From Euonymus europaeus (Eukaryota; Streptophyta; Magnoliopsida; Celastrales; Celastraceae): a stretch of DNA of 64,000 nucleotides. Positions 46,205 through 57,359 of the stretch are shown piece by piece; positions within the stretch are counted from its first letter, which is position 1, and each line of letters opens with the position of its first letter. Where the stretch lies: positions 18,488,501 to 18,552,500 of the forward strand of contig OY756958.1 in the NCBI GenBank assembly GCA_963580455.1. The letters run 5' to 3'. The notes below the pieces were generated by a model. That model did not search any database and had not been told where the DNA came from. It was given only the letters and a program-made list of their open reading frames with translations. The position numbers and the translations under genes are program-made.

Positions 46205-47199
46205 GTATGATTGTGCAGATACATGGGTATGCGGTGCAGTTTGATGCTTATATGCAATTAGTGCTGTTTATGTTTTTTTTCCGATAACTTTGATCATATG
46301 CTTGATTAACTTCATGTAGTAATAAAATTTCTCCAATTTATTATACATTTATCAACTTTTCATGTTTTCTTTTTAAAAGTTAGTGCATCAAAATAGTGCA
46401 CTGGTTGAATTTACTATTTTAAACACAAGATCGGCCCTTGATCCATCATTGTAATTTGCAATCCCACCTATGGCCACTGAGATGGAAAAAAAACCTTAAA
46501 CAATGTTGTTTCTAATATTCATTTCGAAATAATTATTAAATGATAAAATAATTACTCAGTCATGTGAATGTCGTTTTTGGTTGGAGTTTAACCTTTGGGT
46601 TACGTTATGTAACAGTGGACAATAACTTTTGATCATATTTATTTTTTCATCCTTTCTCTGTTTACACTCTTTTTGGGCTTCAAATTATTACCAATAAATC
46701 AAAAGTGGCATTTACGTAATTATAAGAATACATTACAAGAAAATAAATTACGTAATTAAAAGAATAAATTACCAGAAAATAAAATAACAAAGAGCAAGAG
46801 TGGGAGACAATGAGAGAGAGAGGCTCGTTAAAGGAAGAGAAGCTGGCATTTGGATCCAGATAGAGAGACGTGTGTTAAACGGATTGCATGCCGATCACAC
46901 GTGTAAGGCAATGATGGTTTTGACGGTCCTAGATATGCGTGTGGAGGGACTGACTATTTTTTGTTTGTAAAATCATGGCGGGTGGTCAATCAGTGCACTT
47001 TAACTCTCAATTTATTTATGACAACTTTGCATGTGCATGAGTCATAGGGGGATAGGGGATTAAATTTAGGAGGTGTTTATTTATCCCAAACCCTTTTAGT
47101 AGCAAGGATGACGCAACTCTTTGGTCAATAGCAAGACACATGGCATCATTTTGTGAAAGCAATTTAGGAGGCTGTGTCTTAGGTAATAGTAATGATGAT
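46205..47199. other. Noncoding spacer
   Basis: No gene or RNA recognised. It contains the 21-base segment GGAGTTTAACCTTTGGGTTAC (46585-46605) shared with 35935-35955, and an imperfect duplication of ATTACGTAATTA/AAGAATA around 46710-46765. Confidence 0.4.
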
Positions 47200-47214
47200 A
47201 GTAATGATGTTATG

Positions 47215-47378
47215 ATTTTTTTTTGTTGATACCAAGGAGAGAGATATCTCTTTTACAATTTTCATCATAATGATGATTTATATCTTTCACTCAAATTTGT
47301 AAAAGGAGGGAATCGAACGTAAGACCTCTCACTTTCTACACAATAGGAAGACCAATTAGGTTATCACTTGTTTGTATG
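47215..47378 (-). mobile_element. tRNA-derived SINE
   Basis: On the minus strand, TAACCTAATTGGTC (about 47364-47351) resembles a Pol III A box, and GTTCGATTCCC (about 47317-47307) a B box, with the ~34-base spacing seen in tRNAs. A unique body follows, then an A run (47216-47224). Flanks GTAATGATGTTAT (47201-47213) and GTAATGATTATTAT (47379-47392) are a slightly diverged target duplication. All parts of a SINE insertion are therefore visible. It is too diverged to be a tRNA gene. Confidence 0.68.
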
Positions 47379-47392
47379 GTAATGATTATTAT

Positions 47393-48722
47393 ATCGAGTA
47401 TTTAAGCTCATGCATAGTATGGGTTAGCTTTCAAATTATTTTTGATTTAGCGTTTATGTTTCAAAACTATTGCAATGAATTAGGGCCCGTTTATTTCACA
47501 ATTGTATTTCATAACTTTCAGCTGTTAAATGTTGCGTTTAAAGCTATGAAAAATATTGTGTAAAAAACTGTGGACCTCACAATTTTAAACTGTATAAAAT
47601 GTTGTGGGTGCTTTAAACTGTATAAAATGATCTCTTCCAGTAAGAGGAATTATTAATTGTATTGAAAAAAAGGTTGGTATGTTTGTTACTTGCAATACAA
47701 TGCTAAGAATGAAAATTAACAAAATGTGATAATTAAGAAAAAGGAAGTGAAATCAATCAAATTAATTTCACAAAAAATATGTATGAATTCTCATTAACTA
47801 ATAACAAAATTACTTTTTTCTTTACCGAAAGAAAACCAGGAGAGATTTCTAGAGTTGATCAGGATATCTAGACAGAATAAAGGAGCAAAGAAAGTGAAAA
47901 ATTGATTCACAACCTTACTAGTAATTATAATAGTTAAGGCTGTACCCCTACTTAAATTGATATATGTATATGTATATATTCTCATTTTAATTATTGTAAC
48001 CACCACTTTAATTAATTGGGCATTAAATTTATGGCACACTTGTAGAAGATAAAAACAACATATGACACAGTTGTAGAGCGAGCACATAGTGAAAATAAAC
48101 TTTTGTGACATAGGAGGATGTGTTGTTTGTCATTTCGAATTAATAGTTTTTTGCATAACATTTTTTTATAAATTTGTGTAAATTTATTAACAAGAAGTCA
48201 AACTTCAAGGTCACAAGAAATTCCACCATAGCAAGCCAAAAGCAAACCCAACAAGAGAATTACGACATAGTCAAAATATACTAAAACACGATTAAATCAA
48301 CGTTCAATCAGTAAAACATTAGAATCCACCGGATAATGATCAAAGCTCTCAAATTTTCAATTTCTAAAATATTGAATGAAGTTGCACACAAAAATTAAAA
48401 TTCTAACTAGGGTAATGTGGTATAAAATACAACAATAAGAAAATAAGACTACAGGAAGCCAAGTTGAGCTAAAGATAGTTATCCCGATGATAGGACGGAG
48501 AGGTTTTAACCAATAATTTAGAGGAAAGTTCCAACTGCTTTGATCCCAAAGGACAAAACTGACATGAATCAACTGCATAACCGCTATCATCTAGAAGTAT
48601 TATAAATAGTTCAAAGAAGACGACAGTTAAAGGCTCTTAGCAAAAGAAGTTATCCGGAGGTTACAACTGTCAGGAGCAGTTACCACAGGAGTTATCAAAG
48701 ACGGTTAACTCTCTGAAGGTCT
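47393..48722. other. Noncoding AT-rich spacer
   Basis: No gene. GGGCCCGTTTATTTCACA at 47483-47500 looks like the end of a hAT-type MITE (GGGCCCGTTT), but no matching opposite end was seen. The ORFs at 47794-48111 and 48357-48590 have no support. Confidence 0.4.
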
Positions 48723-48725
48723 ATA

Positions 48726-49110
48726 CACTACACCAAAACAGGGATTTTACGGCGCACATTTGCGTCGTAAAACTAATTTTACGGCACACAACGTCGTGCC
48801 GTAAAATCCCCTGCCGTAAAAGATTGTTCACATTTACAGTGTTCAATGTTATGTCGTAAATAAGTAAAATGCACGTCGTCAATCAATTTGTTTAAGATTT
48901 TTGAAATTTACTTATGGCACAAGATGCACGCCGTACATGATAATATTTTATGGCTCACTATGTATGTCGTAAAAGAGTCTTTGACTATAGTTTTACGACA
49001 CACAAAAATATGCTGTGAAATGCTACAGTGATATATTTATTTACGGCGTGTTTTTGTGTGTCATAAATGATTATAATTAACATATTTACGGCCTAAAATG
49101 TGTGCCTTAA
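48726..49110. repeat. CACTA left terminus and subterminal repeat array
   Basis: Terminal CACTACACCAAAA, then about 16 copies, in both orientations, of a short motif TTTTACGGCGYRC / GYRCGCCGTAAAA with variants, for example at 48747, 48769, 48778, 48807 and 49041. Opposite copies often face each other. In En/Spm such motifs are the TNPA binding sites that bring the ends together. Confidence 0.9.
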
Positions 49111-49477
49111 AAGGGTTTTGTGTTTCAAATATTGGCGCGCGTAGCTCACCGTAGAGGTCTTTTTTTTTAAACCTGCTGTAGTTTTTGCATACCACCAAAA
49201 TCAAAAAGAAAATTGGAGAATTCCAAATAGCATTTGACAATAGCATTGACAGTGAACAATAGGAAACAAAAAAAAGTAGCCAAAAATCTTGCAGCAAGGC
49301 TATTGTCCCTTGGAAGTGGTTACAAGGTCTAGAAAGACAACATTGATTTGCAATAGAAACCAAACATCAGTTAAATCCAACAAAATGTACATGCAAAATC
49401 CAAGCTAGTACATTTAGCATGAAAAATCCATAATCTGTTAATTTTAAGTCAAAAGTCAATACTTTACTTCTCATCTT

Positions 49478-52238
49478 CTAACAAGGTGTGATATACTTTA
49501 TCGGCCATGCAATCATGCTTCCCAATGCTTCATTCAAAAGAAAAGCTTCACGAGTTGGTCGATAGAGAGTCAAGGATTCATTACCTTCTAAAACATGTTG
49601 CACAGAAACTTTCCAACATTCAGCACCAAGTGGCACATGATGAACTTGTGACTTAGGATCCCTTGATAGAATTTCACCAGTTGCAACAACTTCGTTAGTG
49701 TTTAGCCAACTTAACAATTTGCATCTTGAGCTCTCTTGATTGGCAGAATTCCGAAATGCACTTGAAGTTCCATTTCTTTTGCTTTGTGTAATGTTGTTGG
49801 CAGAATTTGTACTATCCTTAAGCTGTAATTAATTTATTTTTAGCTCAAAACTATGAATACAAAAAAACCATAATCTTCAAAAGAAATTTATTGAAGTGCT
49901 TACCGTGGTATGTCCTCCAGTTCCCATCATTGCAATGACATTGTTCATTTGGTTTTTCAAGGCTTGAAGCTCATTTTCTAATTTGTTAACTTTGTCCCTC
50001 ATTTGTGTTTGACCCGCTAACTTTGAAGGGGCTGCTCCATATCCTAGCCCTCTTACTCTTCCTCGTGGATCTGGACCGAGTATCTTTGGAACAGCATCAT
50101 CTCTGAAAGAAGAACCATTTTCTTCTGCTCTGCACTTTTTAACTTGTTGCTAGATTTGTAAAACCACAAGTATACATCAAATTGGGAGAAAGATATTACA
50201 TTTAATCACAGCAACAACAAATAAAGCAAAAACATAAATATATAAACTATATTTAATCATAGCAATAAACTACATTTAATCACAGGAAGAACTCTATTGG
50301 AAGAAATTTATGTTAGTGATTGTGAATCCACTACGACAGAACAAAGATAAAAGTTAAAAAAAAACCTTCCTGGACAGTGCTTTTGACTGATTTAAGTTCC
50401 TTTGAGACATATACAAATTGCAGGACAACTAATTAAGGACACAAGAAGTCCTAGAATAGGCAGGGGAAAAGCAAAGTCTTACTGGTCAAGTACAATTAAT
50501 TTATTAGATGTTTCCATCGCAAGTCTTTTGATTTCTTACCATGCAAATAGTACTGGAAGTCTATTGCAGGTAATCTTTCAGCCTTTTGTGTGTTTTGGGC
50601 CTTGTATAGCTAACCAGGTCATCCAGTGGCTCAATCTTCTGACATGGTACAGTAGAGAAAACAGCCAGAGATGCCCTGTGCATTGAGTTCTTGAAGAACC
50701 CATTAGTCATTCTCTGTCCAGTTCAAGATAAAATTTCCTAAAATTATGGAAGACTCTGCTATTTATCTCTTCAAAAATCAGCCAATATATTGACAGAGGA
50801 AAGCATGTGGAAGACTAATGTTGTGATCACATACATAATTTGTTAACAACTAAGCAATAAAAAATTCAGTAGCACTTCCAAGTTCCAAGCAAGTAACCCA
50901 AACTTTTCTATCGTTGCATACTTTCTCTTCATTGTAAAAAAAACTAATCCAATATCTTGTATTCAAAGCATTCTTTCTTCTCTCAATAACAACCAAATAT
51001 TTATGCATCATCTAATGAATGAACCTTTCCCATTAGTTAAAGCTAGGATCAAGTATACTTACCACTATCTCATGATCCTCAACTTCTTCGTCCTCATTTT
51101 TCTTCTTCTTTCTTGCTTCATACCCATGAATCCATACGTCAGATCTTGATATTGCATCTGGAGTTTCACTTTCTCTTCTCTACAAAAGAAAAATAAAGTT
51201 GTGATGTACAAAAATTCACTTACAATACATATTCAATAATTTACTTACCATTTCATCCTCTAGACGTGCAAATCCTTTGCGACTCGTTCTATGAAGTAGA
51301 GTTTGTTGTGCTCGCATCTCTTTAAACCTGTCATTTCTTGCCTAGAGGACATTCATAATTTAAGGACATTAGGAGATGAATGGTCAAATATGTACCACAA
51401 AGCAAAATGATATAAGTGCTTACCAATTGGGTTGGACTAGTCCGTTTCTTGATAAAAGCTAGCCAAAATTCCATGGATTCTACATTGTCAGGTTTCAAGA
51501 GTGTAGCGGCACGTTTGATCCCTACCAACTTCGCTTGGTCCATCACTTCCTTTAGTAGCAAACTTCGATGATCTCTCCAATGTCTTCTTAACTTTGCAAA
51601 TGTATACTTTTTATAACATTCAGCAAAACTAAACTTTTGCTAAAAAAAGAAAATGAACAATTATATTAGAAATAGGTTCAAACCAAATGTAAATTTTATA
51701 CTTACAGAAATATACCATTACGTGCTCCCATATTTGTGTGATAAACTCATTTGTAAGATCGCTCCATTTGTCAAGTGTCACTGGTATTAACTCTCTTGCT
51801 GTGATCCCAAGGAAAGAAGAAAAAGTTGCTGAATTCTTTCCAATCGGCTGGCCCATTTCATTGAACTCAACTTCAAGACGAGCCCCCTTTCCTTTCCCCT
51901 TGGTGAAACACAAAACCCATGCCTTGCCTCTAGAATTTTTATATCTAGCATTTGAATTATTCTCACCTTGAACAACTGGGACATTAGGAACTTCAGTAGT
52001 TGGAGAATTAGAGTCTCCATCCGATATTCGAATTGGGGGAATCCCATCTTGAATGGCTGCAGCTTCTGCATGTTTCTTTTGCTTTTTTCCAATCTTCCCT
52101 CTCTTTGTCGAATACTACAAAACCAAATTAATGTTAAATATATCAGTATTTAACTCAATAGAAATTATCTTTACAATAAAGACCATAACTAAATATACCA
52201 AATTCACAAATGATGCTCACCTCGCCTCCAGTACTCAT
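49478..52238 (-). CDS. TNPA-like CACTA protein, seven exons, apparently intact
   Basis: This is a DNA-binding accessory protein of CACTA elements (the plant PTTA/En/Spm transposase family), expected in the nucleus bound to the subterminal motifs. Exons on the minus strand: 52238-52221, 52114-51716, 51639-51424, 51341-51249, 51179-51063, 50149-49904, 49822-49478. Every intron has GT and AG ends and every exon length is a multiple of three, giving 477 residues and stop TAG 49480-49478. Exon 2 carries a basic RGKAWVLCFTKGKGKGARLE and FLGITARELIPVT. Exon 3 has FAECYKKYTFAKLRRHWRDH and MEFWLAFIKKRTSP. Exon 6 has a DPRGRVRGLGYG motif and a coiled coil (VNKLENELQALKNQMNNV). Exon 7 is unique (RCKLLSWLNTNEVVATG). 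No stop or frameshift was found. Start and splicing are inferred, not observed. Confidence 0.82.
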
Positions 52239-52319
52239 GATTTATGATGGTTGAACCTGCAAAGCCAAATTGATGTATCAATATCTAACTCAAAACATAA
52301 AAAAAGTACTAGATTCATG

Positions 52320-55104
52320 TTTAATAACAATACCGACTCATCCATGGCCTCATAGTCATGTATTTCATAATCTTTATCCTCAAGATTCATATTGGAGACA
52401 TCTAAAAGAGCAAATGGTACGCAATCATTCCCATTAGTGTCAAACTCATAACCTCATCTTTGTGGTGCTTTTAGTACCACATACCAATTTGACGTATCGT
52501 CATCTCTAGAATAAAATACTTGGTTTGCTTGTGAGGCAAATATAAACGGGCCATTCTCAAATTGATGTTGGCCTTGATGAAGATTAACTAATGTAAAACA
52601 CTCTTCAACTTTGACACCACTTCCTATATTTGCCCAATCGCATTGAAAGATAGGGAGTTTAAACTTGTGATAGTCCAGCAAAATTATATCTTTTATAACA
52701 CCATAAAACACAATCTTTCCACTGACATGTGAGGTATCTCTTGCACTTGATCGACACATTGTCTCTGCTTCAAGAGAGACTCCAGAATTTTGTGTGCAAT
52801 TTTTAACATATTTTGTGTGGAATCGATTTCCATTGATAATATATCCTGAATAGGATTCCACATATGGTTTAGGTTGACACCCTATCCATTTCACAAGGTC
52901 TGGCATGTTTTCAGCATCTCCAACCTTGACTCTATGTGCTAGCCATGCACTAAATGTGTCCCTATGCCTCTTTCTTAAAAGACTTTCATTCCCATGAAGA
53001 TGTATATCAGAATCTCGAAGTTCCTCTAAATGCATTCTGAAAAAAGATATAAGGCAAATAGAGAATGAAGTTAAAAATGTTCAAATGGAAACGAACTAAA
53101 AACATCAAATACGTATATCTTGCATGAGAACTTACTCTCTATACGGTTCTACTTCTAAAGTATTCTCTAGGACATATAAATGAGCAACTTCGAACATGTT
53201 AGGAGTCAATTCTTTCAATTTAGCCATACCAATTGGTCTCCCTTCTAATATATTGCTATCTTCATATTCTTCATATCGACTCGGTTGAACACCTATTTGA
53301 TCTGCTTGCTTTATGTAAGGACCACAAAAACTTGTGTACTCTTCTGCATTATACTTTTCAACTATACAACCTTCCGGATTGGAATGATTTTTCACAAAGC
53401 GTTTTAGTACTTTCATATACCTAACTCAAATGGTAAGACAAACTATTAATAGTTATTTCAAGTAGTAAATTTACCAAAGAATTGTCTATGTGAGACATTG
53501 GAGTCACCTTTCAAATGAGTACATCCAACGAAATTGTACTGGTCCACCTATCAGTGTTTCTCGAACCAAGTGAACAGTAAGGTGCACCATAATGTCGAAA
53601 AATGAAGGGGGGAAAAACCTTTCAAGCATACACAAAGTCTCTGCAATTTGGTCTTCAAGTAATTCTAACTTATTTGTGTCAACCTCTCTTTGACATAAGT
53701 AGTTAAAAAAAGTGCATAATCTAAAAATTGCAACCCTAGGTCCTTTGTCTAATAGTCCCCTTAATGCTACTGCCAGAATTTGTTGCATTAGCACATGACA
53801 ATCATGGGACTTGAGCCCATAAATTTTGCAATCTTTTAGTGACACATGACTTGCAATCTTTTAGTGAGCCCATAACCATCTGGCAACCTCAACTATTTCA
53901 AATCATCTACAAGAGGTGCTAAATACACATCTATGTCATTTCCCGGTTGCTTAGGCCCAGGAATGAGTAATGTCAAGATTAAATTTTCTTTTGACATGCA
54001 TAACAAGGGAGAAAGATTGTATGTCACTAGAATTACAGGCCAACAACTATGTCTAGAGCTAAGATCACCAAAAGGATTGAATCCATCCGAAGAAAGGCCA
54101 AGTCTAAGATTACGAGGCTCATATGCAAAAGTGGGCCACTTATCATCTATTCTCTTCCATGCCAATAAGTCAACTGGATGTCGCATAATGCCATCTTGAC
54201 TTTTGTTTGTGTAGTGCCATGTCAGTTGTTCACTCTTTTCAGCTGACTTAAACAATCTCCTAAATCTTGGAATAACTGGAAAATATCTCAAAACTTTTAC
54301 TGGAACTCCCTTCCTTATCATTTTGGTTCGTGCATTCACTTTCCACCGTGAAGAACCACACTTCGGACATGTATCCATATGCTCCAGATCTTTTCGGAAC
54401 AAGCAACAATCATTCTCACATACATGTATCTTCTCGTAACCTAGATCAAAGGCTTTAAATAACTTTTTGGCTGAGTAGAGGCTATCTGGAAGTATGTTAT
54501 CTACTGGCAGCAAATCATGAACAATCTTGAGAATGTCATCAAATGCTTTGTCAGAAAAACTATGTCGAGCCTTGGCTTTGAATAAGATAAGTGTTGCAGA
54601 CATCTTAGTGTGTGTCGATCCTGAATATAAAGGTAGCTCTACCTCCTCAATGAGTTTTTCAAACTCTTGGTATCTTCCTTCTTCTATATTATCCACATCA
54701 TCATCTTGGAAACATGCATCTCTAAACATTCTATATGATGCTGGAATTTCAGCATTTTCAGTTTGACCTATCGTGGTTGACTTTTCTCCATGGAAAATCC
54801 ATGTGGTGTAGGTAGGATCAATTCCAACAACAACTATATGGTCATATACTACATCATGATGATGGTATTTCAAGTTTAAGCATTGGGTGCAAGGACATTG
54901 GATCTTCTCTGGATACCCCTTCTTCTCTTGAACCTTATCTATAAACTTTCGTGCTCCCTCTCGAAATGTTTTTGATGGTCTAAAATAAAAAAAAAGAAAC
55001 CCAAGTTTTTCACTAATTAGAAACTAAAGAGATATGGGATATCAGAAATTTATAGTGTAAGGCTTTGGAATTCACCTTGGCAAATGAGTCCATTCTTTAT
55101 CCAT
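52320..55104 (-). pseudogene. TNPD/TNP2 transposase gene, internally deleted
   Basis: Exon 1 is 55104-55076 (MDKEWTHLP), with GT at 55075 and AG at 54980. Exon 2 from 54979 holds the transposase-associated domain (TFREGARKFIDKVQEKKGYP, CPCTQC) and then the start of TNP2 (AFDLGYEKIHVCENDCCLF, TCPKCGSSRWK, PVKVLRYFPVIPRFRRLF). At about 53895 a TAG follows VDDLK and the sequence jumps to LPDGYG, SLKDCKIYGLKSHDCHVLMQ and a DUF4218 part (53845-53504, 53416-53132). The catalytic middle of TNP2 is therefore gone. DUF4216 (53035-52454, FSAWLAHRVKVG, FKLPIFQCDWAN) ends at a TGA, but homologous frame continues to about 52330. A duplicated 17-base motif marks the deletion junction. It cannot make active transposase. 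Confidence 0.88.
53826..53867. repeat. Direct repeat at the TNP2 deletion junction
   Basis: TTGCAATCTTTTAGTGA occurs at 53826-53842 and again at 53851-53867, with GAGCCCATAA outside each copy. It falls exactly where the TNP2 reading frame is interrupted. Confidence 0.9.
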
Positions 55105-56590
55105 AATGGAAGATTGTTTTACATTGACAATAATGTGAAACTATAGACGTGAGACCTAGCAAATTCAGATAAAATCAAAAAAGAATAGAGCAAGAAACAA
55201 GATCATTACAAATAAAGTATGTTTTATGTAACAATTAATGGTCTCTATCATCCAACAACCTCCCTCTTAAAACATTCCATTGGTAGTACATAAATCTCAA
55301 CAAACACTTTCAAGATAATCATTGTATACTTGTATTAAAGCACTAATGACTCTATGATATCAGCCACAACACAACTGCATTTAAGCTTCAGCTATATGTT
55401 ACGAAACTAAATTGGGGCTGGTGTTGACAAGAGTGTTAACTGCCCAGTTTATTTGGGGCTGGTGTTGACTGCTGACTATGCTTATTATAATTGTAACACC
55501 CATCATGCTTATCTGATCATATTTGAGAATTTAATCATCTGTAACATTCAAATATATTAAACAATGAAAATGCAATGATGCTGGCTTAATGTCAAAGTGA
55601 AGTATGTCTAGAACAATAAACAAGAGAATTCTTGTAATATACGCACAAGCAGAATACAGGTAACCAGGTAAATCACTATCAACCATGGCCGTAGATTACA
55701 TAATAAGTCTTTGGTTTCCAAGACCCTCTGAGGAGAAAGAAAATATTTTGCAAGCAAAATGCAGAGTTCAGACAACTTGGTTTTGATAGGTAAAATTCCT
55801 TTAATCACTGTGCAAAGCATCTACCTAACAGAGGAAAATAAAGAGTAAGAACTATAACCCCAAAGATTAAAGAACATGAGTAAAAAAGGATTTCCAAATT
55901 CTAAAAATACACCCAGAAACTTACCAGAAAGGCCAAAGGAAACACATACAGAGGGCCCAATGACAGGTAGCTCGAAGCAAGGTTCTAGTATCCGTGCTAT
56001 CAAAAGTGTAACCTGCTCATGAACATTAAAACCCCAAAAATAGCTAAAATATCAGCAATAATCCAACATGATCTTTCATCGGATACAACTTCTTGAGGTG
56101 CAGAAAAATATGCAATGAAAAAAACTAACCTTCAAGTGGAGTTGTCGCAAAATAGGCTACAATCGGATCGCTTTTATCGGATACAACATGATCTTGAGGT
56201 GCGACAAAATATGGATTGACCAAAACTGACCTTCAACTAGAGCTATCGCAGAAGAGGCTAAAATAGGGAGGTTCGAATTCGGGATGTAGGAAGAAGACAG
56301 AGTTTTAGTAGTTGGGAGACGAAACAAAGGAAGAAAATAGAGATTTAGCAGGGGAAGTAGAAACAATGAAAGGGTAAAGGAAGCTTGAGGCGGTGGTATC
56401 TGGGGTCAGCAGTGATGTGCGATGAGGGGCTACTGAATGCGTGGCCACCAATTCAACAATGAAATGCCGGGGCTGGGCGAGTCGTAGGGGGCGGTGCTGC
56501 TACTGATCGATCGACTTGTGGGCAAATTAGGTTTTCTGAGAAAGTAGGGCGCGAGTGTTAAATTTGGCCTAAAAATTTTGGTGCGAAATT
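55105..56590. other. 5' region of the CACTA element
   Basis: Upstream part (in element sense) between the right subterminal array and the TNPD start codon. No ORF with domain. A duplicated ~60-base segment (GATCGCTTTTATCGGATACAACATGATCTTG.. near 56165 and a similar one near 56070) is visible. It presumably holds promoter and untranslated leader. Confidence 0.5.
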
Positions 56591-56599
56591 TTTTTGGAA

Positions 56600-56936
56600 A
56601 TATTTTGGGCTTTGGTCTTTTACGGCATGCTAACTGTGGGCCGTGATAGTTTACTCATTTTACGGCTTTCCAATGCACGCCGTAGATATGTGTAGAATGA
56701 GTAGACATTTTATGGCATGCAAGTAAAAGCCGTAAATACTCACTCATTTACAGCGTCTCATATGCACGCCGTAATTGTTAACGTTTCACGACGCACAAAA
56801 TGAATGTCGTAATTAAAATTGAAAAAGGGTATTTACGACTCTAATTATATGTGCGTCGTCAAGTTATATCATTTATGGCATGCACTATATGCACGCCGTA
56901 AATTGGACGCCGTAAAAGCACTAATTTGGCGTAGTG
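56600..56936. repeat. CACTA right terminus and subterminal repeat array
   Basis: About 15 copies of the TTTTACGGCRTGC / GCACGCCGTAAA motif in both orientations (for example 56619, 56652, 56678, 56710, 56763 and 56890), ending in GGCGTAGTG at 56936. Same motif as at 48746-49110. Confidence 0.9.
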
Positions 56937-57359
56937 ATAAAAATATATCTATCTCACAATTGTACATATTCACTATGAATAAAAGATCAGACTACATGAA
57001 CGTAGGCAAGTTGCCGAACTACATATATTATTGTGTTATTTCCTTAAGAACTTCATTCTAGCGGTGTAAATTTTGCATCAATAGGTAAATACCAACATGT
57101 GCAAAGTCCAAAATGTCCCATACATTAAAAACAAAAATTACAAAATGAATCAAAGCAGTAAAATGCCAATTAGAGGCTTTAGATAACCGAATTAGGCGAA
57201 AAGAGAGTGGGGCTAAGGGTCATTACCTAGCTTTGTAGTCCACGTCAAAATGAGTCACCTGACTAAATTTCACACAAATCCATGCACATTCGCCAAAAGT
57301 TCAAAGATGCAAATCAAGCCTGTTAAACTTGTTCAACAGAAACTCTAAGAATGTTGATT

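Larger units (their letters stand above)
48726..56936 (-). mobile_element. Complete CACTA (En/Spm) transposon, 8.2 kb
   Basis: Left end CACTACACCAAAACAGG (48726-48742); right end, read inward on the minus strand, CACTACGCCAAATTAG (56936-56921). The 3 bases outside are ATA on both sides (48723-48725, 56937-56939), the 3-bp target duplication of this superfamily. Both ends carry dense subterminal motif arrays. Inside on the minus strand are a TNPD/TNP2 gene (55104 to about 52330, internally deleted) followed by a TNPA-like gene (52238-49478, apparently intact). The layout matches autonomous CACTA elements except for the damage to TNPD. Confidence 0.95.

Noticed and set aside
47290..47370. A tRNA gene on the minus strand
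   Set aside because: A- and B-box-like sequences are present, but no acceptor stem or anticodon arm can be formed and an A tail with target duplication follows; it is a SINE.
51738..52247. Plus-strand ORFs of 60-77 aa
   Set aside because: Antisense shadows of exon 2 and flanking introns of the TNPA-like gene.
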